Source: Lethocerus indicus (lineage: Eukaryota; Arthropoda; Insecta; Hemiptera; Belostomatidae). From it: a stretch of DNA of 64,000 nt. The notes under the pieces were generated by a model. It worked only from the letters and a program-made list of their open reading frames with translations, was not told the origin of the DNA and did not search any database. The position numbers and the translations under genes are program-made. Location of the stretch: the NCBI GenBank assembly GCA_019843655.1, contig JACDQD010000005.1, forward strand, positions 33,387,817 to 33,451,816, given 5' to 3'. Below are positions 21,526 to 33,934 of the stretch, piece by piece; within the stretch, counting starts at the first letter, position 1, and each line of letters begins with the position of its first letter.

Positions 21526-24500
21526 TTTCAGATCGGTCCCCACCCACACCAAAGTGAGTTACACTTGCTGAAACGAAAATTTAGGTTTTTCGAAAATTTT
21601 CTCAGATCGATCCCATATTCCACCCACAAGTGTACCAAAGTGAGTTACACTTGCCCCTGAAACGACGGCTTGAAAATCGAAAATTTAGGTTTTTCGAAAA
21701 TTTTCTCAGATCGATCCCATATTCCACCCACAAGTGTACCAAAGTGAGTTACACTTGCCCCTGAAAAGGCAGGTTGAAAATCGAAAATTTAGGTTTTTCG
21801 AAAATTTTCTCAGATCGATCCCATATTCCACCCACAAGTGTACAAAAGTGAGTTACACTTGCCCTGAAAAAGGCGGTTGAAAATCGAAAATTTAGGTTTT
21901 TCGAAAATTTTCTCAGATCGATCCCATATTCCACCCACAAGTGTACCAAAGTGAGTTACACTTGCCCCTGAAACGGCGGCTTGAAAATCGAAAATTTAGG
22001 TTTTTCGAAAATTTTCTCAGATCGATCCCATATTCCACCCACAAGTGTACCAAAGTGAGTTACACTTGCCCCTGAAACGGCGGGTTGAAAATCGAAAATT
22101 TAGGTTTTTCGAAAATTTTCTCAGATCGATCCCATATTCCACCCACAAGTGTACCAAAGTGAGTTACACTTGCCCCTAAAAAGGCGGGTTGAAAATCGAA
22201 AATTTAGGTTTTCGAAAATTTTCTCAGATCGATCCCATATTCCACCCACAAGTGTACCAAAGTGAGTTACACTTGCCCCTGAAAGGGCGGCTTGAAAATC
22301 GAAAATTTAGGTTTTTCGAAAATTTTCTCAGATCGATCCCATATTCCACCCACAAGTGTACCAAAGTGAGTTACACTTGCCCCTGAAAGGGCGGCTTGAA
22401 AATCGAAAATTTAGGTTTTTCGAAAATTTTCTCAGATCGATCCCATATTCCACCCACAAGTGTACCAAAGTGAGTTACACTTGCCCCTGAAACGGCGGGT
22501 TGAAAATCGAAAATTTAGGTTTTTCGAAAATTTTCTCAGATCGATCCCATATTCCACCCACAAGTGTACCAAAGTGAGTTACACTTGCCCCTGAAGGGCG
22601 GCGAAAATCGAAAATTTAGGTTTTCGAAAATTTTCGCAGATCGATCCATATATCCACCCACAAGTGTACCAAAGTGAGTTACACTTGCCCTGAAAGGGCG
22701 GTTGAAAATCGAAAATTTAGGTTTTTCGAAAATTTTCTCCATCGATCCATATTCCACCCACAAGTGTACCAAAGTGAGTTACACTTGCCCCTGAAAGGGC
22801 GGTTGAAAATCGAAAATTTAGGTTTTTCGAAAATTTTCTCCATCGATCCATATTCCACCCACAAGTGTACCAAAGTGAGTTACACTTGCCCCTGAAAGGG
22901 CGGTTGAAAATCGAAAATTTAGGTTTTCGAAAATTTTCTCAGATCGATCCCATATTCCACCCACAAGTGTACCAAAGTGAGTTACACTTGCCCCTGAAAG
23001 GGCGGGTTGAAAATCGAAAATTTAGGTTTTCGAAAATTTTCTCAGATCGATCCCATATTCCACCCACAAGTGTACCAAAGTGAGTTACACTTGCCCTGAA
23101 AAACGGGTTGAAAATCGAAAATTCCACCCACAAGTACCAAAGGTTTTCCCCTGAAAAGGCGGCGATTTTCTCAGATCGATCCCATATTCATATTCACCCC
23201 CTGAAAAGGCAAGTGTACCAAGTGAGTTACACTTGCCCCTGAAAGGGCGGCTTGAAAATCGAAAATTTAGGTTTTCGAAAATTTTTCAGATCGATCCTAT
23301 TCCACCACAAGTGTACCAAAGTGAGTTACACTTGCCCTAAAGGCGGCTTGAAAATCGAAAATTTAGGTTTTCGAAAATTTTCTCAGATCGATCCCATATT
23401 CCACCCACAAGTGTACCAAAGTGAGTTACACTTGCCCTGAAAACGGGTTGAAAATCGAAAATTTAGGTTTTCGAAAATTTTCTCAGATCGATCCCATATT
23501 CCACCCACAAGTGTACCAAGTGTGAGTTACACTTGCCCTGAAACGGGCGGCTTGAAAATCGAAAATTTAGGTTTTCGATTTTCTCAGATCGATCCCATAT
23601 TCCACCCACAAGTGTACCAAAGTGAGTTACACTTGCCCTGAAAGGGCGGCGAAAATCGAAAATTTAGGTTTTCGAAAATTTTAGATCGATCCATATTCCA
23701 CCCACAAGTGTACCAAAGTGAGTTACACTTGCCCCTGAAAGGCGGCTTGAAAATCGAAAATTTAGGTTTTCGAAAATTTTCGCAGATCGATCCCATATTC
23801 CACCCACAAGTGTACCAAAGTGAGTTACACTTGCCCTGAAAGGCGGTTGAAAATCGAAAATTTAGGTTTTCGAAAATTTTCTCAGATCGATCCATATTCC
23901 ACCCACAAGTGTACCAAAGTGAGTTACACTTGCCCCTGAAAAGCGGGTTGAAAATCGAAAATTTAGGTTTTCGAAAATTTTCCCAGATCGATCCCATATT
24001 CCACCCACAAGTGTCCCAAAGTGAGTTACACTTGCCCCTGAAAACGGCGGCTTGAAAATCGAAAATTTAGGTTTTCGAAAATTTTCTCAGATCGATCCCA
24101 TATTCCACCCACAAGTGTACCAAAGTGAGTTACACTTGCCCCTGAAGGGCAGGTTGAAAATCGAAAATTTAGGTTTTCGAAAATTTTCTCAGATCGATCC
24201 ATATTCCACCCACAAGTGTACCAAAGTGAGTTACACTTGCCCTGAAAGGCGGGTTGAAAATCGAAAATTTAGGTTTTCGAAAATTTTCTCAGATCGATCC
24301 CATATTCCACCCACAAGTGTACCAAAGTGAGTTACACTTGCCCCTGAAAGGGCGGCTTGAAAATCGAAAATTTAGGTTTTTCGAAAATTTTCTCAGATCG
24401 ATCCCATATTCCACCCACAAGTGTACCAAAGTGAGTTACACTTGCCCCTGAAAGGGCGGCTTGAAAATCGAAAATTTAGGTTTTTCGAAAATTTTCTCAG

Positions 24501-25308
24501 ATCGATCCCATATTCCACCCACAAGTGTACCAAAGTGAGTTACACTTGCCCCTGAAAGGGCGGCTTGAAAATCGAAAATTTAGGTTTTTGAAAATTTTCG
24601 CATATCGATCCCATATTCCACCCACAAGTGTACCAAAGTGAGTTACACTTGCCCCTGAAAGGCGGCTTGAAAATCGAAAATTTAGGTTTTCGAAAATTTT
24701 CTCAGATCGATCCCATATTCCACCCACAAGTGTACCAAAGTGAGTTACACTTGCCCCTGAAAGGCGGGCAAAATCGAAAATTTAGGTTTTCGAAAATTTT
24801 CTCAGATCGATCCATATTCCACCCACAAGTGTACCAAAGTGAGTTACACTTGCCCTGAAGGCGGCTTGAAAATCGAAAATTTAGGTTTTCGAAAATTTTC
24901 TCAGATCGATCCCATATTCCACCCACAAGTGTACCAAAGTGAGTTACACTTGCCCTGAAAGGGCGGGTTGAAAATCGAAAATTTAGGTTTTCGAAAATTT
25001 TCTCAGATCGATCCCATATTCCACCACAAGTGTACCAAAGTGAGTTACACTTGCCCTGAAATGCGGGTTGAAAATCGAAATTTAGGTTTTTCGAAAATTT
25101 TCTCAGATCGATCCCATATTCCACCCACAAGTGTACCAAAGTGAGTTACACTTGCCCCTGAAAGGCGGCGAAAATCGAAAATTTAGGTTTTCGAAAATTT
25201 TCTCAGATCGATCCCATATTCCACCCACAAGTGTACCAAAGTGAGTTACACTTGCCCCTGAAAAGGCGGGTTGAAAATCGAAAATTTAGGTTTTCGAAAA
25301 TTTTCGCA
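21526..25308 (+). repeat. 104 bp satellite, about 36 monomers
   Basis: The monomer runs TTCCACCCACAAGTGTACC, AAAGTGAGTTACACTTGCCC, CTGAAAGGGCGGCTTG, AAAATCGAAAATTTAGG, TTTTTCGAAAATTTTCTC, AGATCGATCCCATA. Anchor spacing is 104 bp (21722, 21826). CAAGTGTA and TACACTTG form an 8 bp stem with an 11-base loop; TCGAAAA and TTTTCGA form a second stem. Monomers up to about 22600 are nearly identical; later ones differ by 1-3 base deletions. A scrambled stretch lies at 23095-23215. Confidence 0.95.
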
Positions 25309-28300
25309 TTTTACCTCAAAAAATGCCATTTTATTTAAAACCACATTTTCAGAATAATTTTGCTGTTAAAATGCCATTTGGGCCAATTTTTCGTTTAAAA
25401 CCATTTACATGGGCCTAATTAATGCGTCAAAATCTGCATGAAAGTTTGGGCCTAAAATCGAAAATTTAGTTCCTATTTTGCGTCTAAAATGCCATTTTTG
25501 GCCTAAAACCGCATTCGAACCTTGCGTCCTAAAATATTCCACCCACAAGTGTACCAAAGTGAGTTACACTTGCCCCTGAAAGTGCGGGTTGAAAATCGAA
25601 AATTTAGGTTTTCGAAAATTTTCTCAGATCGATCCCATATTCCACCCATTTAAGTGTGCCAATTTTGCGTCAAAATGCCATTTTAGACCTAAAACCGCAT
25701 TTTAGTTAATTTTCGATCAAAAACCATTTTGGGCTAAAAACTTTGCATTTTTGAATTTTACTTGCGATCTAAAATACCATTTTGGTCCATTTTTCAGGGC
25801 CTTTTTTGCGTCATTTAATGCCATATTTGGACCTAAAACCATTATTTTGGGCCAAATTGCGTCAAAAATGCCATTTTGGACCTAAAACTGCATTTTGCAC
25901 TTCATGCCGTCAAAAATGCCATTTTAGCCTAAAACCGTATTTTCGGGCCAATTTTGCGTCAAATGCCATTTTTGAACCTAAAACCCGCATTTTTCGGCCA
26001 ATTTGCGTAAAAATGCCATTGGCCTAAAAAACCGCATTTCGGTCTTTTTTTGCGTAAAAATGCCATTTTTTGCTCAAAACCGTCCTATTCGCGTTAGCCA
26101 ATTTTGCGTCAAAATGCATTTTGGCCTAAAAACGCATTTTCGATGCCATTTTCGTCAAAAATGCCATTTTTGAACTAAAATGCCATTTTAGGGCAAATTT
26201 TCGTCAAAAATGCCATTTTGGCCTAAAACCGCATTTTGGTCTAATTTGATCAAAATGCCATTTTGGACCTAAAACTGCATTTTTAGGCCCAATTTTCTAA
26301 AATACCATTGACCTAAAATCCGCATTTTCGGGCCAATTTTTCGTCTAAAATGCACCATTTTTTACCAAAACCATATTTTGGGCTAATTCGTCAAAATAGC
26401 CATTTTAGACCTAAAATCCGTTTTAGGCCCTATTGCAGATCTAAGGTTCTTTTTACGGCCCTAAAATCCCATTGGAACCAATTACTGAATCAAAAATGCC
26501 ACTTTGATCAAAATGCCAAATTTTTGGCTAAAAATCACCCGCATTTTCAGACCTTTAACTTCATAAATGCCATTTTGGACCTAAAACCGCATTTTCGTGC
26601 CTATTTTGCGTCAAAAATGCCATTTTGGACTAAAAACTGCATTTTGCGCTTCATTGCGTCAAAATGCCATTTTGGCCTAAAATACGATTTAGACCAGTTT
26701 AATCAAAAAATGCTTTTTGGACGTAAAATAATTTTATTCAATTTTGCTAAAAAGACCATTTTGGCCCTAAAACCGCAATTTTCGGACCTTTTGCGTCTAA
26801 AATGCCATTTTGAACCCTAAAACCACATTTTAGGCCAATTTGCGTCAAAAATGCCATTTTGGCCTAAAACCATAATTCGTGCCATTTTGCGTCAAAAATG
26901 GCGCCTTAAACCTAAAATGCATTTTGCGCTAATTTTTCGTCAAAAATGCCATTTTGGGCTTATTTTGCGATCAAAATGGAATTTTAGACCCTAAAAACCA
27001 ATTTTTGGCTAATTTTGCGTCAAAAAATTCCATTTTGTCCTAAACGCATTTTCGGACCCTTTTGCGTCCTAAAATGCTATTTTTGGACCTAAAACCCGCA
27101 TTTTGAGCAAATTTTGCGTCAAAAATGCCATTTTTAACCAAAACCATTTTGGGCTACTTTTGCCTAAAAAAGCATTTTGGCTAAAACCGCATTTTCTGGC
27201 CAATTTGCGTCAAAAATGCCATTTTAACAAAAACCATTTTCAGTCCTTTTGCGTCAAATGCCATTTTTGAGCGAAAACGTATTTTTAGGCCTATTTGAAT
27301 CAAAAAAACCATTTGGGCTAATTTTGTGTCAAAAATGCATTTTAGGCCTAAAATCCGCATTTTGGCCCAATTTTGCGTCTAAAAATGCCATTTTGCCTAA
27401 AAACCACGTTTTTGAATTTTCGTCAAAAAATGCATTTTGGTCCTAAAAACCGCATTTTTTGACCAATTTTGTAAAATGCCATTTTGGACCAAAACCGTAT
27501 TAAACTAAAACCAATTTGCGTCTAAAATGCCATTTTATTGACCTAAAACCACATTCGGACCTGTTGCAGATCAAATCGTTTTAGATGATTACAGATCCAA
27601 AATAGCATTTTCCCAGACCTAAAACTCCACCGTTGCGCAGACTAATTGGTAAATCTAAAATGCATTTTTGCCCTAAAAACCTCATTTTTAGGCCCATTTT
27701 AGCGTCAAAAATGCCATTTTGGACCTAAAATCGGAATTTTTCAGACCTTTTTGCTTCTAAAATGCCATTTTGGACCTAAAATACGCATTTTCGTGCCTAT
27801 TTTGCGTCAAAAATGCCATTTGAATTCAAAACTGCATTTTGCTTCAATTTGATCAAAAAATGCATTTTGGCCTAAAACTACCAATTTTGAATGATTTAAT
27901 CAAAATTTTTTTAGACCTAAAACCGCATTTTGAACATTTTAACTTCAAAACAGATTTTGGACCTAAAATTTTGCTTTATGAGACCTTTTAGATCAAAATG
28001 CCATTTTAATAAAACCGCATTTAGGGCTAATTTTTCAGTCAAAATGCCACTTTGCGATCAAAAACACCGATTTTGGACCTAAAATTCATTTTAATTTTCG
28101 AAAAATGCCATTTTAGCCCTAAAACCGCAATTTTAGACAATTGCGTCAAAATGCCATTTTGACCAAAACAAATTCGTGCTATTTTAGATCAAAAAATGCT
28201 GAACAGTCCTAAAACTGCATTTTACTTCACTGCTTCAAAATGCATTTTTAAGGCTTATTGCCGATCAAAATGGATTTTGGACCTAAACCCATATTCAGCT

Positions 28301-30830
28301 AATTTGCGTCAAAATGCCATTTTAACCTAAACTTCATTTTAAGATGCACAGCGTCAAAAAACATTTTTGGCCCTAAAAACGCATTTTTGGCTAATTTTGC
28401 GTAAAAATGCCATTTTGGCCTAAAACCACATTTTCAGACCTTATTGCGTCTAAAAATGCCATTTTTTAGACCTAAAACCGCGTTTAGACTTATTTTAGTC
28501 AAAATGCCATTTTGGACCTAAAACCGCATTTTACAGCTAATTTTTGTAAAAAATGCCATTATTGTCCTAAAACCATTTTCGGACCTTTTGCGTCAAAAAA
28601 TATTTTGGGCCTAAAACCGCATTTTGGGCCAATTTTGCGTCAAAAATGCCATTGAATAATAAACCGCATTTTGGGCCAATTTGCGTCAAAATGCATTTTG
28701 ACCAAAACCACCCTTTTTGGATTAATTTTGCGTCAAAAATGCCATTTTAGCCTAAAAACCGCATATTGATCCATTTTGCGTCTAAAATGCCATTTTGGCT
28801 TAAAAACCATTAATGGGCCTATTTTGCGTCAAAAAAAACCATTTTTAGCCTGGCCAATTTTGTGTAATCAAAATAGCATTTTTAGACCTAAAACCATTTT
28901 GGCCCAATTTGCGTCTAAAATGCCATTTTCATAAAACCGCATTTTTGGCCAATTTTCGTCAAAAATGCCATTTTGAATAAAACCGCATTTTAATGAATTT
29001 TGCTTAAAATGCCATTTTGGCCTAAAACCGTTTTTTTCGGATAATTTGCGTCAAAAATGCCATTTGGCCTAAACCGCATTTTCGGACCTTTTGCGTCTAA
29101 AAATGTTTAGGGCCTAAAACCGCATTTTGGGCTAATTACCGTCAAAATGCCATTTTGGCCTAAAACCAATTTTGGCTAATTTTGCGTAAAAATGCCATTT
29201 TTGTCCTAAAACCATTTTCGGACCTTTTTTGCGTCTAAAATGCCATTTTAGACAAAACCATTTTAAGACCAATTTGCGTCAAAAATGGCGCATTTGCCTA
29301 AAACCGCATTTGGGCACTTTTGCGTCAAAATGCATTTTTTTGCCTAAAACCGCATTTTTTAGCTAATTTTGCGTAAAAATGCCATTTTGGCCTAAAACCA
29401 CATTTTGGGTCCTTTTGCGTCTAAAATGCCATTTTGGCAAAAAAACCATTAGGCCCTATTTTGCGTCAAAAACCATTTTGGGCTAATTTTGCGTCAAAAA
29501 TAGCATTTTGGGCCTAAAACCACGTGGACTAATTTTCGTCTAAAATGCCATTTTTGGCCTAAAACCGCATTTTTGGCCAATTTTTCGTGAAAAATGCATT
29601 TTTGGACCTAAAACCGCATTTTTTATTAATTTTACAACTAAAATGCCATTTTGGGACCTAAAAACCATATTTTCAGCCAATTTGCGTCTAAAAATGCCAT
29701 TTTGTCAGCCAAAACCGCATTTTCGAGACCCTATTTTGCGTCAAAATGCCATTTTAAGACCAATTTGCGCCGATAAAATACCATTTCAGACCTAAAACCA
29801 ATTTTTGGCTAATTTTTCAATAAAAAAGCCATTATTGGCCTAAAACCGCATTTTCGGACCTTTTTGCGTCTAAAAATGCCATTTTTGGACCTAAAACCGC
29901 ATTTTGAATATTGCGTCAAAAATGTAAATTTTGGGCTAAAAACAATTTTGGCTAATTTTGCGTAAAAATGCCATTTTAATCCTAAAAAATTTTCAGTTTT
30001 GCGTCTAAAAATGCCATTTTGGGCCTAAAACCGCATTTTTGACCAATTTTGCGTCAAAAATGCCATTTTGAACCTAAAACCATTTTTGGCTAATTTGGCT
30101 CTAAAAACATTTTGGCCCTAAAACCCATTTTGGCTAATTTTGCGTCAAAAAATGCCATTTGTATAAAACCCTTTTCTGATCCTTTTGCGTCTAAAAATGC
30201 ATTTTGACGAAAACCATTAAGGCCTATTTTGCGTCAAAATAACCATTTTTATTAATTTTATTGTCAAAATAGCATTTTGGACCTAAAACCGCATTTTCGG
30301 ACTAATTTTGCGTCTAAAATGCCATTTTGGCCTAAAACCGCATTTTCAGGCCAATTTTGCGTCAAAAATAGCATTTTGGACTAAAACCGCATTTTTTGGC
30401 CAATTTTGTCAAAAATGCCATTTTTGGCCTAAAACCGTATTCAGGCCAATTTGCGTCTAAAATGCCATTTTGTGGCTAAAAGCATTTTGGGCCAATTTTG
30501 CGTTAAAAATGCCATTTTGGGCCAATTTTGCGTCAAAAATGCATTTTGGGCCAAAACCGCATTTTGAATAATTTGCGTCTAAAATGCCATTTTGGGCCTA
30601 AAAACCGCATTTTAGGCCAATTTGCGTCAAAAATGCCATTTTGGACTAAAAACCGCATTTTGGTCTAATTTTGCGTAATAAAATGCCATTTTTTTTAAAA
30701 ACCGCATTTTCAGGCCTTTTGCGTCTAAAATTCCATTTTCTCTTAAAACCGCATTTTGCGCCAATTTTGCGTCTAAAATCCCTTTTTGGCTTTAAAACCG
30801 CATTTTTGCCAATTTTCATTCAAACACCCG
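25309..30830 (+). repeat. 48 bp satellite array, forward, 5.5 kb, degenerate
   Basis: The largest block of the family, with GCGTCAAAAATGCC, ATTTTGGCCTAAAACCGC and ATTTTGGGCCAATTTT units. Many units lack one to several bases relative to 14331. A single island of the 104 bp monomer lies at about 25533-25650. No other insert is seen. Confidence 0.9.
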
Positions 30831-31480
30831 TTCTTTGGGGCAAAATAGAACAATTTTGGCCAATTTTGCTTCTGGAAACCCTCTCAGATTGTAAAACACA
30901 TTATCCATTTGTTTGCTTTACGCGGAAATTTACTTTTCCTTTCAAACAGCTTAGTCAAGGTTCGGATAGTCAATTCTTGTATTGTCAAGTCTGCCGCGGC
31001 TCCGTGTCCCCGTACCCGGTTTTCCTGTCGGCCTGAAGAACTCGTACAGTTATCTTAATGCTTCGACATTTACATCGATTAACGGTATTCTTCGCCCCGC
31101 CATCCTCTCTCTCTCTCTCCCTCTCACCCTCTCTCTCTCTCTCTTTCTCCTTCTTCTCTCTTCCCTTCACCCGCTTCCCCTTCTCCACCCCCCTTCGCCT
31201 CATAACTGCCGACTACAGTTACAGTGTCCGCGTCTTCTCCTGTCTTGTTCTCGGTGATAATAATAATTCATTCGCCCGCCCAATTCATCCCCGATTCACC
31301 CGATTCACCCGATTCTAGACCCGCGAAACTGTCTAGACCTGCGGACAACGTCGGGAACTGATAAATGAGCGCAGACCGGATTGTCACTAACATTGGTGAT
31401 CCCGGGATATGTTGTACGCTTGTAAAATCAAGTTGGCGCTGCACTTAGACAGAAAACTTTGAGAACTTCGACACTTGGCT
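30831..31480. other. Single-copy spacer with pyrimidine-rich tract
   Basis: A TC-rich stretch at about 31105-31200 creates Ser/Leu-rich frames that are not credible genes. A short GATTCACCC repeat lies at 31293-31315. Confidence 0.5.
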
Positions 31481-32510
31481 TACGTTTTAACACCGTTTTC
31501 GGACTGAAAAACCGCTTTTCGACACTATTTCTCGGCTGAAAATCGCCTTTAAACCCGTTTTCTGCTGGGCTGAAAACACATTTTACCCATTTTTTGGACC
31601 GAAGAACTGCTTAGATCCGACATATTTCCGTTTCAGATAGAAAGGAAACGGAAATTTCGCATTACCGGGTTAATTTTGAGTCTGAAAATTTCATTTCGGG
31701 CCTAGAAAAAGCATTTTGGGACCAATTTTGTGTCTAAAACCTTTTTGGGCCAAAGACCATTTGGGGACAATTTGCGTCTGAAAATGCCATTTTGGGCCAA
31801 AAACGCATTTTGCCAATTTTGCGTCTAAACCCCTTTTGGCCAAAAACTGCATTTTCAGACAATTTTGCGTCTAGAAACCCCTTTTGGGCCAAAACCGCAT
31901 TTTCAGACCAATTTTGCGTCTGAAAACCCCTTTTGGCCAAAAACTGCATTTTCAGACAATTTTGCGTCTAGAAACCCCTTTTGGGCCAAAACCGCATTTT
32001 CAGACCAATTTTGCGTCTGAAAACCCTTTTTGGCCAAAAACTGCATTTTGGGCCAATTCCGTTTAAAATGCCATTTATAATTTTGCGTCTAAAATGCCAT
32101 TTTGGCCTAAAACCGCATTTTGGCCATTTTGCGTCTAAAAACCCATTTTTAGACCAAAAACCGCATTTTCAGGCCAATTTTGCGTCTGAAACCCAACCGC
32201 TGGACAAAAACTGCACATTTTCGGGCAAATTGCGTCTAAACCTTTTGGGCAAAAACCGCATTTTCGAACCAAATTTTGCGTCTGAAACCCCTTTTCGGGC
32301 CAAAACCGCATTTCAGGGTGAATTTTGCGTCTAGAAACTCCTTTTTGGACCAAAAACCGCATTTCGGGCCAATTTTGCGTCTGAAACCCTTTTGAAAAAT
32401 CCGCATTTTCGGTAATTTGCGCGTCTAGAAACCCTTTTTCAGGCCCAAAAACTACATTTTCGGGCAAATTTTGCGTCAGAAACCCTTTTCTCAGTTAAAA
32501 ACCGCATTTT
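31481..32510 (+). repeat. 48 bp satellite array, forward, with divergent left edge
   Basis: To about 31660 units are strongly diverged (CTGAAAACCGC-like). From 31690 they read TTTTGCGTCTGAAAACCCC, TTTTGGCCAAAAACTGC and ATTTTCAGACAATTTT. GTCTAGAAACCCC is a variant shared here and at 20360. Confidence 0.88.
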
Positions 32511-32585
32511 AACTTTGGAAAATGAATTCATCGAATTTTCGAACTGGCTGTGCCAGACTTTCATTATTTTCGAAATATTATTCGA

Positions 32586-32668
32586 CACGTGAAAACACGT
32601 TGTTCTCTATCGTGTAACGCCCTCCATTTGTACCGACCCTAAACTATCGGCTGTCGAATGGTTTTTTA
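32586..32668 (+). repeat. About 80 bp dispersed repeat, copy 1
   Basis: ACGTGAAAACACGTT, CGTGTAACGCCCTCCATTT, GTACCGACCC and CGGCTGTCGAATGGT all recur in order at 44781-44860. Confidence 0.8.
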
Positions 32669-32671
32669 CAC

Positions 32672-32678
<7 letters not shown>

Positions 32679-32734
<56 letters not shown>
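32679..32734. repeat. (TA)n microsatellite
   Basis: Pure TA tract a few bases after the dispersed repeat. Confidence 0.95.
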
Positions 32735-32735
<1 letters not shown>

Positions 32736-33135
32736 TGTATTTCTTATAATCCACCATATTTACGGTATCCCGTACCTTACCATAAATAAATATAAAGTCC
32801 CGACATTTAGACGGCATCGGGACGCATTAGCGTTCCTCCGAAAAATGAAAATGGCGAGATTTTTCCCGGAATTTTCGGACTGGGGGGAAAAAAAAAGTAC
32901 GAATAAACAAAATGTAAGAAATAAGTTTGCACTTAGCGCGTCAAAATGAGAGGATAGACGCTTTGGCGGCTTTGGGAAGCCGCCAATGATAAATGACGGC
33001 GGACAGTTTCGGGAACTTACTTTCGGTACAAAATCTTTGCACTTAACCGGACTTGAAGTTAACAGGCGAGAACACAACTCGAGTTGTTGGGGCGGCTTAA
33101 AAAAACTTAGTTTTCTCCCTCTCTCTCCCCCCCCT

Positions 33136-33140
<5 letters not shown>

Positions 33141-33216
<76 letters not shown>

Positions 33217-33265
33217 CCTCTCCCTCTCCCTCTCCTCTCCCTCTCTCCCTCTCTCCTCTCCCTCT
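33141..33265. repeat. (TC)n microsatellite
   Basis: TC dinucleotides with one CG interruption, grading into TCCC-type units. Ser/Leu and Arg/Glu frames here are artefacts. Confidence 0.95.
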
Positions 33266-33335
33266 AATCGACATTTTGACTTTGGAACTAATTTTATTTC
33301 CCCCAAAAAATACCCTTTTGGGCAACCCCTAATAT
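33266..33335. repeat. GGTACCC-family fragment
   Basis: AATCGACATTTTGACTTTGG matches the interior of the copy at 9138. It is followed by AAAAAATACCCTTTTGGG, which may be a rearranged end. Confidence 0.5.
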
Positions 33336-33934
33336 AAATGAAATGTAAACCTTCCAGTAAACGATCTTAGAACTGTTTGGAGAGCGTTATAAACTTTTTT
33401 TCCTCCAATTATCGATACATTAACGAATACAGCCAATAGGTAATGTATTTACTCCATTAGAGACTGTAACGGTCTCGAAATGTATTCGAATTTCGCCGAT
33501 TTACGGTCGACACTTTTATAAACGGTTTTATAGACGGTTTTGCATCCGTCACAAAATAAATTCCACTGTCGAAAAAGCTGTTCAGATAAAAGAAAAGTTT
33601 TTCTTACAACGTACAAACTCAATTCTGTATCAAGCCAGTTGGCATTTCATGAGGGTTGATTGTACAATAAAAAGGGTAAAAATCAAAAGATTCTTCGATG
33701 AATTCAGTACTGTACCGAAAAGGATATGGATTCTTTAAATTGCCCTTTAAAGTACGCAGGGCGTACAATCGAAAGTCCCTTCCTCTTTTTTCATCGACAA
33801 AGCGCCACTCGAACTTCGTCCGAAAGTTCGTCTGTCAAGATGCAATAATTGTACTGAAATTGAGGCACGGGTGACGGTGACGGTGACGGTGACGGATCCG
33901 ACCGAAAAGAAAAAAGAAAAGCATGCGAAAGTGA
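33336..33934. other. Single-copy stretch, no gene seen
   Basis: Ends in a short GACGGT hexamer repeat at 33872-33895, just before the family P array. Confidence 0.5.

Larger units (their letters stand above)
32511..33140. other. Single-copy stretch with TA tract and dispersed repeat
   Basis: Holds the dispersed repeat at 32586-32668 and a TA tract at 32679-32734. The remainder has no recognisable gene. Confidence 0.5.

Noticed and set aside
23584..25139. Minus-strand frames of about 137-145 codons
   Set aside because: Readings of the 104 bp satellite; 1-2 base deletions shift the period locally into frame.
21526..25308. CRISPR array
   Set aside because: Whole 104 bp units repeat, with no unique spacers of constant length, and the context is eukaryotic.
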